A DNA stretch of 40,674 bases from SIG575 sp045632485. Lineage in GTDB: Bacteria > Bacillota > Clostridia > Oscillospirales > Acutalibacteraceae. A program made the position numbers and the translations under genes. Within the stretch, counting starts at the first letter, position 1, and every line of letters starts with the position of its first letter. Under the pieces are notes generated by a model that saw only the letters and a program-made list of their open reading frames with translations, made no database searches and was not told where the DNA came from. Shown one piece after another: positions 7,869 through 15,294 of the stretch. The DNA is taken from NCBI GenBank assembly GCA_045632485.1, contig JAZQWT010000124.1:1-40674 (forward strand), written 5' to 3'.

Positions 7869-9497
7869 TTATTTTGATTTTACAAGTTCAGAGAATGCTT
7901 CAATGAAAGTAACTGCTGTCTGGCTGCCGAGAGAAACAAATTCGATTGATTTGCTGTCTTCCCAGAGCATAGGCATATAGTCGTTTTCAGGAACGATGTA
8001 GCCTACCTGGTCGTTACAGAGACCGAAAACAAGAAGTTCTCTGTCGCCAACCATTTCCTGAATTGAGTCATATGCCCAGTCTTTACCTGACCATGAATTT
8101 TCGCTTGTAAGTTCACCACCGAAAGCAATTGATGCTTCAAGTTCACCGGGAACAAGTGCTACTGCAAGGTCAGTACCCAGTTCCATATAACCGAGTTCAG
8201 AAACAACCTTCACACCGTCATCTGTAACAACAGCCTGATTTTCGAAGAGACCTGCTTTAGCTGCAAGGAAGATAATCTTGTTTTCGATTTCGAACATTAC
8301 TTCTTTGTGAGTGATGTTGATAAGAGGTGCGATTTCTCTTTCTTCTGTGATAGAAGCAAGTTTTTCGCCAAGCTTTTCACCGAGAACCATATAACCCTCT
8401 TTACCTTCGGGAACTTCTCCTTCAAAGGGTTCGTGACGCTGACCTGTTGCAAGTTCTGCACCGAGGATAAGCATAAAGTTTGCATTTGCTTTATCGTTTA
8501 CATATTCTTCCATATAGTAAGGATAGTCAGCAGTAATATCTGTGCCCTGAACGCCATTACCTACACAGTGAATTTCTGATGTTGAGAACCATGTTTCTTT
8601 TGCGCTTGCATCATCAGGAACGAAACGGAAACGATTAAGTGTGTTCTGAAGTGCATAGGGAGGACGTTTATCGTTAAGATATTCTGAAACGTCAACTTCA
8701 CCGTACATAAGTTTACCTGTTTTCATCTGTGCTACTGCGAGTTCAATTGTGTCAACAGTTACATTGAAAAGGTTGTTCTGGAATTTATCATTTTTTCCGT
8801 TGAAGGGAGAGATAATTTCTTTACCTGCAACTTTGTTTATAAGGTTGATTGCAGGATTGAGGAAAACAGCCTTGATGATATCACCGTTCATACCGAATGT
8901 ATCAACTGCACTGTGCTGATGAAGCACAGCAACGTTCACGCTGACAATATTTTTTTCTTTTGCATAAGCATCAATTCTTTTACGGATTTCACGTACATCG
9001 TTGCTTGCAAGACCGTAAGCGTCGATAACTGCAAAAACAACTGTGCCTCTGCCTGAACCGTCGTTAAGAGCAATTACACGTACTTTTGAATCGTCAACAA
9101 TTCTTGTGGGGTATTTTGCTGTAACAGAAATACCACCTGATACATAATGTTCATTGCCGATTACCATCTGGCCTTCAAGAATTGAATCCTGAGCGTAACC
9201 TAATGACCACTTTGCACCTTCTGCAGGAGCATCAAGGAAAACGTCTGTGCCTGCAGGAACGTATTCACTATTGTAATCTGCTTCGTTAATCCATGTAAGG
9301 GGTGCAGGAATAATTGAAGCAATTGCACCTACAAGACCGTTTACGAGAACGTCTGTAAAATTAAAGAAACCTTTTTCGATCGCGCTTACTTCAGGAATTT
9401 CTTCATCTGCTGCAGATGCAGGTACAATTGCACCCATAGTAAGCAGCATTGCAAAAGACATTACAAGAGCAAGGATTTTAACTAACTTTTTGTTCAT
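7869..9497 (-). CDS. Secreted neutral/alkaline ceramidase-like hydrolase
   Basis: A 542-residue exported protein. Residues 1-29 form a signal peptide with a typical ASA-A cleavage region. The body resembles the neutral/alkaline (non-lysosomal) ceramidase family: AVLHQHSAVDTFG corresponds to the metal-binding His region, AELATGQRHEPF is internal, and ALVPGELEASIAFGG with CNDQVGYIVPENDY matches the C-terminal part. Family members are zinc amidases that cut ceramide or other lipid-linked amides; the substrate here is not shown. It starts 13 bases after the trxB stop with GAGAGGTAG as ribosome site, so it is the second gene of that operon. The pairing with thioredoxin reductase has no obvious functional logic. 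The family call is from remembered motifs and is less certain than the export prediction. Confidence 0.65.
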   Translation of the reverse strand: MNKKLVKILALVMSFAMLLTMGAIVPASAADEEIPEVSAIEKGFFNFTDVLVNGLVGAIASIIPAPLTWINEADYNSEYVPAGTDVFLDAPAEGAKWSLGYAQDSILEGQMVIGNEHYVSGGISVTAKYPTRIVDDSKVRVIALNDGSGRGTVVFAVIDAYGLASNDVREIRKRIDAYAKEKNIVSVNVAVLHQHSAVDTFGMNGDIIKAVFLNPAINLINKVAGKEIISPFNGKNDKFQNNLFNVTVDTIELAVAQMKTGKLMYGEVDVSEYLNDKRPPYALQNTLNRFRFVPDDASAKETWFSTSEIHCVGNGVQGTDITADYPYYMEEYVNDKANANFMLILGAELATGQRHEPFEGEVPEGKEGYMVLGEKLGEKLASITEEREIAPLINITHKEVMFEIENKIIFLAAKAGLFENQAVVTDDGVKVVSELGYMELGTDLAVALVPGELEASIAFGGELTSENSWSGKDWAYDSIQEMVGDRELLVFGLCNDQVGYIVPENDYMPMLWEDSKSIEFVSLGSQTAVTFIEAFSELVKSK

Positions 9498-9510
9498 CTT
9501 TTTCTACCTC

Positions 9511-10428
9511 TCAGTTTTTAAATTTTCCGTCAATGTAGTCACATGCTGCCAACGCTGCAACTGCACCGTCACCTACCGCTGTAGCTACCTGACGTATTTT
9601 TTTCTTTCTGCAATCACCTGCAACAAAAACACCTTCTGTTCTGGTGGTACAGTCCTCGCCCGAATCGGCATAGCCGTAGGAATCGAGATTTATTAATTCC
9701 GCAAAAGCATCGTTCTGCGGTATTAAACCGATTGCAATAAACACGCCGTCAAGAGTAAGTGTTTTTTCTTCTCCTGTTTCTGTGTTTTTAATAACAATAG
9801 ATTCAAGTTCATCTTCACCTTTGAATTCTGAAACAACATTTGACAATATAATTTCAACATTGTCTTTTGTTTCAAGTTCCTTTGCAAGTCTTTCTTCACC
9901 TGTAAGGAAACCAAGATTCTGCACAACATAAACTTTTTTGCAAAGACCGCTTAAAAGCAATGCTTCCTGCAAAGCGGAATTACCGCCACCGATTACTGCA
10001 ACTGTCTGGTCTTTATAAAAAGCACCGTCGCATACTGCGCAGAAAGAAATGCCGTTACCTACGAAATCTTCTTCCTTTTCAAGGCCCAACATTCTGTGAC
10101 GTGCACCTGTGGCGACAATAACACTTTTAGCCTCATATTCTGCATCTTCTGTAATAACAGTAAAGATATCACCGTTTTTGGAAACAGACACAACATCTTC
10201 AAGCTCAATATCTGCCCCCTGCTCCATAACCTGTTCAACAAGCTTTGAAGCAAATTCATTACCGCTTAATGTGCCTGTGCCGGGATAATTCTCAAGCTTT
10301 GGTGAGAATGTAATCTGACCGCCGAATGTTGCTTTTTCAAGCACGATAACAGATTTATCAGCACGAAGCGCATAAAGTGCAGAGGTTAGTCCTGCAGGAC
10401 CTGCACCTATAACTGCTATATCATACAT
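9511..10428 (-). CDS. trxB: Thioredoxin-disulfide reductase (divergent NAD(P)H site)
   Basis: A 305-residue flavoprotein that reduces thioredoxin through a CxxC pair (Cys130-Ala-Val-Cys133, in SFCAVCDG). The FAD site is GAGPAG near residues 8-13 and the second nucleotide fold has GGGNSA (147-152). The C-terminal FAD motif is GVFVAGDCR. Where NADPH-dependent enzymes carry HRRxxxR after the second fold, this one reads VYVVQNLGFLTGEER, so the NADP phosphate contacts are missing. It may use NADH or another donor such as ferredoxin or flavodoxin (inference). The ribosome site AGGAGATG precedes the ATG. It is the first gene of an operon with the ceramidase-like hydrolase. Confidence 0.93.
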   Translation of the reverse strand: MYDIAVIGAGPAGLTSALYALRADKSVIVLEKATFGGQITFSPKLENYPGTGTLSGNEFASKLVEQVMEQGADIELEDVVSVSKNGDIFTVITEDAEYEAKSVIVATGARHRMLGLEKEEDFVGNGISFCAVCDGAFYKDQTVAVIGGGNSALQEALLLSGLCKKVYVVQNLGFLTGEERLAKELETKDNVEIILSNVVSEFKGEDELESIVIKNTETGEEKTLTLDGVFIAIGLIPQNDAFAELINLDSYGYADSGEDCTTRTEGVFVAGDCRKKKIRQVATAVGDGAVAALAACDYIDGKFKN

Positions 10429-10460
10429 AAAATAAACATCTCCTAAAAATACTGCATTAT

Positions 10461-10489
10461 ATTATACCACAGGTGTAAAGATTTTTAAA
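10461..10489 (-). promoter_or_regulatory. Promoter of trxB
   Basis: On the - strand: TTTAAA (10484-10489), 17 bases, TATAAT (10461-10466). It lies 32 bases upstream of the start codon. Confidence 0.65.
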
Positions 10490-10515
10490 GTGTTTTTTCA
10501 TATTTCAGGAAATAT

Positions 10516-12468
10516 TTATTTCCATTTGTTAGGACTCAACAAAAGGTCGGGTGATTCTTTTATGATTCCGCCATTACCCTCACTCAGACGGGTAATACCG
10601 TATTTTTTGAAATCATCATAAAGGACTTTATTCACTGCCATTACTTCTTCTACGTCCTTTTTATCAAATTCACTTACTCTTGCACATGCTTTCCAGTATC
10701 TCCAACAAAGTTCACTTCTTAAAACGTGTTCTTTCTGTTCTTCTGTTTCAGCACCGGCTTTGGCTACTTCCCACATTGAGTCAACCTTTTCAACATCGCC
10801 TTTCTTTACACGAAGAGTTGTCTGGCTTGTTATGGGAGCATAAATTGTAAGACCATTTCTGATATCGATTCTGTTGGGAATGGGAGTTATCCACCAGGGT
10901 TCAAGGTCAACTGAAATACCGCCGCTGTTTTCATCTATGTAGTTAATGAAATCAACTATTCCCTGAGCACCCTTTCCGTAATATGCCTCACAGAATTCGT
11001 ACATATGGCGGTCAATATCGCAGGAAGGATCCCACATAAGCTTCGCAAGCAGATAGCAACGGAGTTCTGCAAATTCACCGTCAGATTCCCATGCGGTATA
11101 GTTACCCTCTTCGTAAAGACCGATAACATTGTTTTCCGCAAAGAATTTCATATTATCCTGCAACACATCAAAGTTTGCAAAGGGTGCAAGATAGTGAGCG
11201 TAGTTAGTTGTATAGTCCCATACGAAAAGATTGTTGCAGATTTCACTCCACTTTTTAATATCTTCTTCAAATGCATCATTCTCTTTGCTTACTCCGCTGT
11301 TAAGAGGTGTTGAGAACCTGCATTCAATTGAGCAGAGACGTACAATAACATTGTCACGGGGAACAGTAATTTTCGGAGGCTTACGTGTATACTGATAAGC
11401 AAAAGTATCAACCATTACGTCAGGATAATCTTCCCTGATATTATCAGCAATAGCGTTTACAAAGCGAATCATTGTACCTGCCTGACTGCCCTCTTCTTTA
11501 TCAATTTTTTTACAATTTTCACATACACAGTAATTCTGATTATCGTTCTGTGTTACTGAAATAATTTTGGCACCCGGGTTTTCGCTGAGCCATTTACGCA
11601 CGCCCTGAATTGTAAGTTCAAGAGTTTCGGGATTTGTAAGACAAAGCTGGTCTGTTGTTCTTTCACCTGTTTTCACACCAAGAGCAAAAAGTTCAGGCTT
11701 TGTTTCAAAAAGTTTTGTATCAACAAGATATGCCATCGTGTGAGCAAAAGAACCTGCATAGGAAATGCCTGCGCCGTATTCTTCAGAAATTACACCGTAA
11801 ACATTGTCGTTAAGTTTATTTGCTGCTTTATATTCATTGCTCTTTCCCGGACTTATCCAGTCAGTTTCTCTGAAAATAATTGACGGAGTATATGTATAAT
11901 CAATCACTTCGGGAATAAGAAGTTTTTCTGCTTTCGGAATAACTGTCAGGTCATGTGTAAACCAACGGCAACCGAAATAATCCTCAAGGAAAGTATAAAC
12001 TGCGTAAATCGCACCGCGTTGTTCTGCACCTGAAAGAACTATTTTTTCGCCTACAGTTTTAATCACAACACCGTCATCGCCCAGATTTGCACGGTCAATT
12101 GTGTAAGAAGTACCCTCGCGGGATGTTTTACCCACAATAATTTCTTTTGCTGATTCATTTGTTGAATCATCTACAATTTCAAGACTTATACCGTTTATTT
12201 CGTTGAGATAGTGCTTCAGTTTTTGCGCAGCATTCTTTTCTGAAGCAGATGCATTTTCACCGATTACAATTACATAATCGGAAGTAATTTCCATAGTTTT
12301 GCCTGTGTACACATCTTCATCAGGTTTTTTGAACTCGTGTGTAAACTTATCACCGGAAAGCGGTGTAAGAACAGACGAAATACCCAGTGATACCGAAATT
12401 AAAAACGGAATCATATAACAGGGTCTTATAAACTCTACCTTGCTTAAAAAATTATCAAACCACTTCAT
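10516..12468 (-). CDS. DUF4838 protein with glucuronidase-like N-terminal domain
   Basis: A 650-residue protein. A hydrophobic segment (about residues 17-37) serves as signal or anchor, so it is probably extracytoplasmic. Residues 60-190 resemble the N-terminal domain of alpha-glucuronidases/hexosaminidases, with GAIYAVYTFLEDYFGCRWF as the clearest run. The following region, including VTQNDNQNYCVCENCKK, LCSIECRF and VWDYTTNYAHYLAPF, is typical of the DUF4838 family, a presumed TIM-barrel glycoside hydrolase of unknown substrate. The CVCENC cluster may bind a metal or form disulfides. The gene starts behind the strong site AAAGGAGGT and has its own promoter. A role in glycan breakdown fits the neighbourhood, but the activity is unknown. 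Confidence 0.75.
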   Translation of the reverse strand: MKWFDNFLSKVEFIRPCYMIPFLISVSLGISSVLTPLSGDKFTHEFKKPDEDVYTGKTMEITSDYVIVIGENASASEKNAAQKLKHYLNEINGISLEIVDDSTNESAKEIIVGKTSREGTSYTIDRANLGDDGVVIKTVGEKIVLSGAEQRGAIYAVYTFLEDYFGCRWFTHDLTVIPKAEKLLIPEVIDYTYTPSIIFRETDWISPGKSNEYKAANKLNDNVYGVISEEYGAGISYAGSFAHTMAYLVDTKLFETKPELFALGVKTGERTTDQLCLTNPETLELTIQGVRKWLSENPGAKIISVTQNDNQNYCVCENCKKIDKEEGSQAGTMIRFVNAIADNIREDYPDVMVDTFAYQYTRKPPKITVPRDNVIVRLCSIECRFSTPLNSGVSKENDAFEEDIKKWSEICNNLFVWDYTTNYAHYLAPFANFDVLQDNMKFFAENNVIGLYEEGNYTAWESDGEFAELRCYLLAKLMWDPSCDIDRHMYEFCEAYYGKGAQGIVDFINYIDENSGGISVDLEPWWITPIPNRIDIRNGLTIYAPITSQTTLRVKKGDVEKVDSMWEVAKAGAETEEQKEHVLRSELCWRYWKACARVSEFDKKDVEEVMAVNKVLYDDFKKYGITRLSEGNGGIIKESPDLLLSPNKWK

Positions 12469-12491
12469 AAAATTCTACCTCCTTTTTTATC

Positions 12492-12520
12492 AGCATAACA
12501 CAAAGTGTAAACAGTTTCAA
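12492..12520 (-). promoter_or_regulatory. Promoter of the DUF4838 gene
   Basis: On the - strand: TTGAAA (12515-12520), 17 bases, TATGCT (12492-12497) with TG one base upstream (extended -10). Confidence 0.6.
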
Positions 12521-12530
12521 TAGTTTTATA

Positions 12531-12770
12531 TCAACAATAAAAATAATCTTCAAACACTGTCTCAAAATGAATCGGTGAAACTTCATTCCTGTTAAGAAAA
12601 TCACAAAACATCCGGCCCTTTTCAATGTCTGTTGTAAGCTGCTTCAACATTACTTTTTCATCACATGAAGCAGTAATACAAACAAGTGAGTAAAAAGTTT
12701 CTTTACTGTCGCAATGATTTGCTTTAAGAATGTATCTGAGTTTCCCTGTTTGCTTCAAGTCCGATTTCAC
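12531..12770 (-). CDS. Small protein, possibly DUF6514 family
   Basis: A protein of 79 codons at most, without signal peptide or membrane segment. It has two mixed alpha/beta stretches and a C-terminal run RNEVSPIHFETVFEDYF that resembles the end of the small Firmicutes DUF6514 family; this is a memory-based guess. The start is ambiguous. GTG at 12770 has only a distant AAGG upstream. TTG at 12758 has GAGAGGTG at a normal distance. An in-frame stop just before the GTG excludes longer forms. A near-perfect promoter lies upstream, with tandem GGTACATT repeats between promoter and start, which supports a real and regulated gene. The function is unknown. Confidence 0.6.
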   Translation of the reverse strand: MKSDLKQTGKLRYILKANHCDSKETFYSLVCITASCDEKVMLKQLTTDIEKGRMFCDFLNRNEVSPIHFETVFEDYFYC

Positions 12771-12800
12771 CTCTCAATGTACCTTAAATGTACCATAAAG

Positions 12801-12829
12801 ATAATATACCTGAAACCATCCAATGTCAA
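12801..12829 (-). promoter_or_regulatory. Strong promoter with tandem operator-like repeats
   Basis: On the - strand: TTGACA (12824-12829), 17 bases, TATTAT (12801-12806). Between it and the small gene, GGTACATT occurs twice with an 11-base period (about one helical turn) at 12777-12795, around the expected transcription start. Confidence 0.7.
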
Positions 12830-12834
12830 TATAA

Positions 12835-12893
12835 AAATGTCAGAAAAACAGACATTTATAGCATTATATAACTAATGTCAGTATTCTGTCATT
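12835..12893. promoter_or_regulatory. Two TGTC/GACA inverted repeats upstream of the promoter
   Basis: AAATGTC (12835-12841) faces GACATTT (12851-12857). A second imperfect palindrome, AATGTCAGTATTCTGTCATT, covers 12874-12893. Both use ATGTC-type half-sites. They lie just upstream of the -35 box and could bind a regulator; no assignment is possible by eye. Confidence 0.35.
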
Positions 12894-12921
12894 GCTTTTT
12901 GTGCATTTTGCTATATATTTT

Positions 12922-12962
12922 AAAAAAAATATCCGAGCTTCACTTTTGATGAAGCCCGGATA
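12922..12962 (-). terminator. Terminator of the foldase gene
   Basis: On the - strand TATCCGGGCTTCA pairs with TGAAGCTCGGATA (one mismatch) around a short loop, followed by eight T residues. Confidence 0.88.
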
Positions 12963-12978
12963 ATATAACTTTTTCAGA

Positions 12979-14766
12979 TTAATAAGACATTGTGTTGCTG
13001 CTTGCCTGCATATTCTGCATTACATTGTAAAGATATGTCTTAACCTCTCTTGCGATTTTTGATTTCTGTAATTTAAGTGCTGTTGTTTTGAAGAAACCTT
13101 CTTTATCAAGAGCATAATCTTCTGACTCAGTAAGACCATGTTCAAAGTTGTGATATGCTTCTTCAGCCATTGCATTTCTTACTGCCAACTGCCAGTTAGC
13201 TTCTGTGTTTTTAACATCGAAGTAAACAACATAACATGCTGTATCTGTTTCGATAACTGCAACGTCACCGTGTTTTCTTGCTTTATCAGCTGCCCATTTT
13301 TCAACTTTTTCAGGTAATGTACCGCTGCCTGTTGTGTAGTCGTTATAAGTCTGGCATGTGATTTTTGAAGCTTCTTCAGGATATACATGGTTTACAAGTG
13401 AAGCGAAGCCGTCAGCTGTGCCTTCTTTTGCATCATGAGCAGTCCAGTGGTCGAGAAGTTTCTGTGCTTTTTCTTTAGTTTCTGCCTTTGTTGCTGCATC
13501 AACCTTTGAAGTTGCACTGCTTGATGATGAGTATGTGAATGCGTAAGCTCTGAAATCGTTACCGATTGCGTTATCTCTGTATGCAGGTTTTGAAATAAAT
13601 ACTGCATAGTAGTTTGTAATTTCGCCGTTTTCTTTATAAGCAAGAACTTTCTTTTCGCCAACTTTACGTGCATCAGCAAATGCCCATTTTGCTGCATCTT
13701 CGCCGAATGCCTGTTCAATAGTTGCAAACTGTGCTTTTTCAAACTTTGTTGATTCTTCTGCAGACATAGTTGTGTTTTCTTTGTTGTCCTTAGCTTTGTC
13801 AAGCTTATCTGCAGCACTGATGAAATCTTTTTCTGTCTTGATATTCTTAAGGAATTCTTCAGCTTCGTTCTTTGCTTTATCCTGAGCAGTTTTTCTGATT
13901 TTTTCTGCTTCAGACTGTGTTGTGCCGTCTTTTATAGCTGATGTGTCAACGTTGAATACATAGAGACGGAAGTCTGCATAATCGTATTCAGCCTTGTTCT
14001 TTTCATATTCAGCATTAATTTCATCTGTTTTGAAGCTGTCAATGATTTCCTGCTGTTTTGTTTCTGCATATTTCTGTGCAAGAGCATCACGAAGCATCCA
14101 TGTTTTCATGCTGTTTTCGTTAATGCCTGAGCCGTAAGACATTCTGAGATATGCATTGAGTGTTGCGCCGTTTTCAGCAGCTGTTGTTCTGATCTGTTCA
14201 ATCTGGTCTGTAATAGCCTTTTCTTCAGCTTCTGTAAGTTTGACACCTGCTTTTTCAGCTTCATTTGAAAGAGCATAGAGATACTGAATTGAGGAAAGAG
14301 TTGATGAAGTAAGATAATCTTCCCATGTTTCGTATTTTTCTGTTTCTTCAGCAGCAAGCATTTCGTTGGGGAAAGACTGTTCTGAAGGAAGAGCTGTGTA
14401 ATCAAAGCCCTGACTCTGTTTGTAATAGCCCTGACCGTACTGCTGGTCTGTCTGAGCAGCAGTTGAAACGAGATTTGAGTACGTTGTACGATAGTAATAC
14501 TGGAATTCACTTGTTGAAATTTTCACATCGCCTGCTTTTGCAACAGTTGTTCTGAAAAACTGTGAACCTGTGTAGTTTACTATTGCAACAGATGCACTTA
14601 AAACAATTGCTACTGCAGCAACAACAGCAACAGTTTTGATTACTGCTCTTTTAATTTTTGCAATTTTAGCATTGCGCTTTGCGTTCTTTTTTGCTTCTTT
14701 CGCAAGACGTTCTTTACGTTCTTTACGATAGAGTTCAGCTTTTGAAATTTCTTCTTTCTTAGCCAT
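12979..14766 (-). CDS. Membrane-anchored PrsA/SurA-like foldase
   Basis: A 595-residue protein. Residues 1-40 are cytoplasmic and very rich in Lys, Arg and Ala (coiled-coil-like). One membrane segment spans about 42-65. A large extracellular, helix-rich, charged region follows. The long N-terminal helices and the repeated EAEKIRKTAQDKAKNEAEEF-type segments resemble SurA_N/PpiC parvulin-type foldases such as PrsA. I cannot point to an intact parvulin active site, so isomerase activity is uncertain. ATG at 14766 is preferred because AAAGGA lies 9 bases upstream; 22 further codons upstream are open but lack a site. It is monocistronic, with its own promoter and terminator. The likely role is folding of exported proteins, of which the window encodes several. 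Confidence 0.7.
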   Translation of the reverse strand: MAKKEEISKAELYRKERKERLAKEAKKNAKRNAKIAKIKRAVIKTVAVVAAVAIVLSASVAIVNYTGSQFFRTTVAKAGDVKISTSEFQYYYRTTYSNLVSTAAQTDQQYGQGYYKQSQGFDYTALPSEQSFPNEMLAAEETEKYETWEDYLTSSTLSSIQYLYALSNEAEKAGVKLTEAEEKAITDQIEQIRTTAAENGATLNAYLRMSYGSGINENSMKTWMLRDALAQKYAETKQQEIIDSFKTDEINAEYEKNKAEYDYADFRLYVFNVDTSAIKDGTTQSEAEKIRKTAQDKAKNEAEEFLKNIKTEKDFISAADKLDKAKDNKENTTMSAEESTKFEKAQFATIEQAFGEDAAKWAFADARKVGEKKVLAYKENGEITNYYAVFISKPAYRDNAIGNDFRAYAFTYSSSSSATSKVDAATKAETKEKAQKLLDHWTAHDAKEGTADGFASLVNHVYPEEASKITCQTYNDYTTGSGTLPEKVEKWAADKARKHGDVAVIETDTACYVVYFDVKNTEANWQLAVRNAMAEEAYHNFEHGLTESEDYALDKEGFFKTTALKLQKSKIAREVKTYLYNVMQNMQASSNTMSY

Positions 14767-14820
14767 TCGATTCAATCCTTTTCTTAAAATTGTTTCCGCT
14801 AAACGGAATATAACGCATAT

Positions 14821-14849
14821 ATTGTATAACATTTCAACAGAATATACAA
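14821..14849 (-). promoter_or_regulatory. Promoter of the foldase gene
   Basis: On the - strand: TTGTAT (14844-14849), 17 bases, TACAAT (14821-14826). The 5' untranslated region contains a small TTCCG/CGGAA hairpin (14793-14807). Confidence 0.5.
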
Positions 14850-14898
14850 GTCTATTTTTAATTTATTCATTAAAATTTTAAAAAAATGGTAAATACAC

Positions 14899-14927
14899 TT
14901 GATTTTTTACCGTCAATTCTATATAAT
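14899..14927 (+). promoter_or_regulatory. Promoter of the tRNA gene
   Basis: TTGATT (14899-14904), 17 bases, TATAAT (14922-14927). It lies 20 bases before the first tRNA base, which indicates that the tRNA is transcribed. Confidence 0.75.
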
Positions 14928-14947
14928 AACCCTTGTTAAATATGTAT

Positions 14948-15040
14948 GGAGAGTTGTCCGAGCTGGCCGAAGGAGCACGACTGCAACTCGTGTAACAGGT
15001 CAAAGCCTGTTCGAGGGTTCGAATCCCTTGCTCTCCGCCA
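14948..15040 (+). tRNA. Serine-type (class II) tRNA with GCA (Cys) anticodon
   Basis: A 93-base tRNA with encoded CCA. The acceptor stem is GGAGAGT/GCTCTCC with discriminator G (15037). The D arm is TCC...GGA. The anticodon stem is CACGA/TCGTG with loop CTGCAAC, giving anticodon GCA at 14983-14985, which reads UGC/UGU (Cys). The long variable arm is AACAGG/CCTGTT (6 bp) and the T arm is GAGGG-TTCGAAT-CCCTT. Long variable arm, acceptor stem and G73 are those of tRNA-Ser; the usual Ser isoacceptor would have GGA, one base different (14984). Bacterial tRNA-Cys has a short variable loop and U73. The body therefore predicts charging with serine while the anticodon reads cysteine codons. It has its own promoter and terminator and shows no decay. 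An anticodon-based annotator may call it tRNA-Cys; a fold-based one tRNA-Ser. Confidence 0.9.
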
Positions 15041-15045
15041 AAAAG

Positions 15046-15080
15046 AAAGGTAGTACCGTCAGGTGCTACCTTTTGTTTTT
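15046..15080 (+). terminator. Terminator of the tRNA gene
   Basis: 12-bp stem AAAGGTAGTACC / GGTGCTACCTTT (one G-T pair), GTCA loop, then TGTTTTTG, starting 6 bases after the tRNA CCA. Confidence 0.88.
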
Positions 15081-15093
15081 GCAAATATAATAA

Positions 15094-15251
15094 AGCAAGG
15101 GATTCGAACTCTGAGAGGGTGAGGAACGTAAAAAACAGTCCTGTGGACTGTTTTTAGTGACGAAGCGTGAGGCGGGTACTGTTGCAGAGCAACGGTCGCC
15201 GAGGGTGGAGGATTTGCGAAGCAAATACTTATCCCTTGCTCTCCGCCAAAA
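15094..15251. repeat. Hairpin-rich element flanked by copies of the tRNA 3' end
   Basis: At 15094-15110 a 16-base piece of the tRNA T arm (15017-15032) recurs in inverted orientation. At 15231-15251 the last 21 bases of the tRNA region (15023-15043, including CCA) recur in direct orientation. Between them are three tight hairpins: AAAACAGTCC-TGT-GGACTGTTTT (15131-15155), GTTGC-AGA-GCAAC (15181-15193, extendable) and ATTTGC-GAA-GCAAAT (15212-15226). The motif GAGGGTG(G)AGG occurs twice (about 15115-15124 and 15201-15210). No convincing gene is present; short frames here are shadows. It looks like a tRNA-associated interspersed element or the scar of one, with the direct copy acting like an attachment-site duplication. 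Confidence 0.6.
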
Positions 15252-15294
15252 TAAAACCGCCCATAGTTTACACAACTGTGGACGGTATTTTTTA
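15252..15294. terminator. Bidirectional terminator next to the S24 repressor
   Basis: Imperfect stem ACCGCCCATAGTT / AACTGTGGACGGT (15256-15286) with a T run on the right (+) and TTTTATTTT on the left when read from the - strand. It ends just before the repressor stop codon. Confidence 0.75.

Noticed and set aside
14948..15040. Possible selenocysteine tRNA because of the long variable arm
   Set aside because: The acceptor stem has 7 bp rather than 8, the anticodon is GCA rather than TCA, and the body matches ordinary tRNA-Ser.
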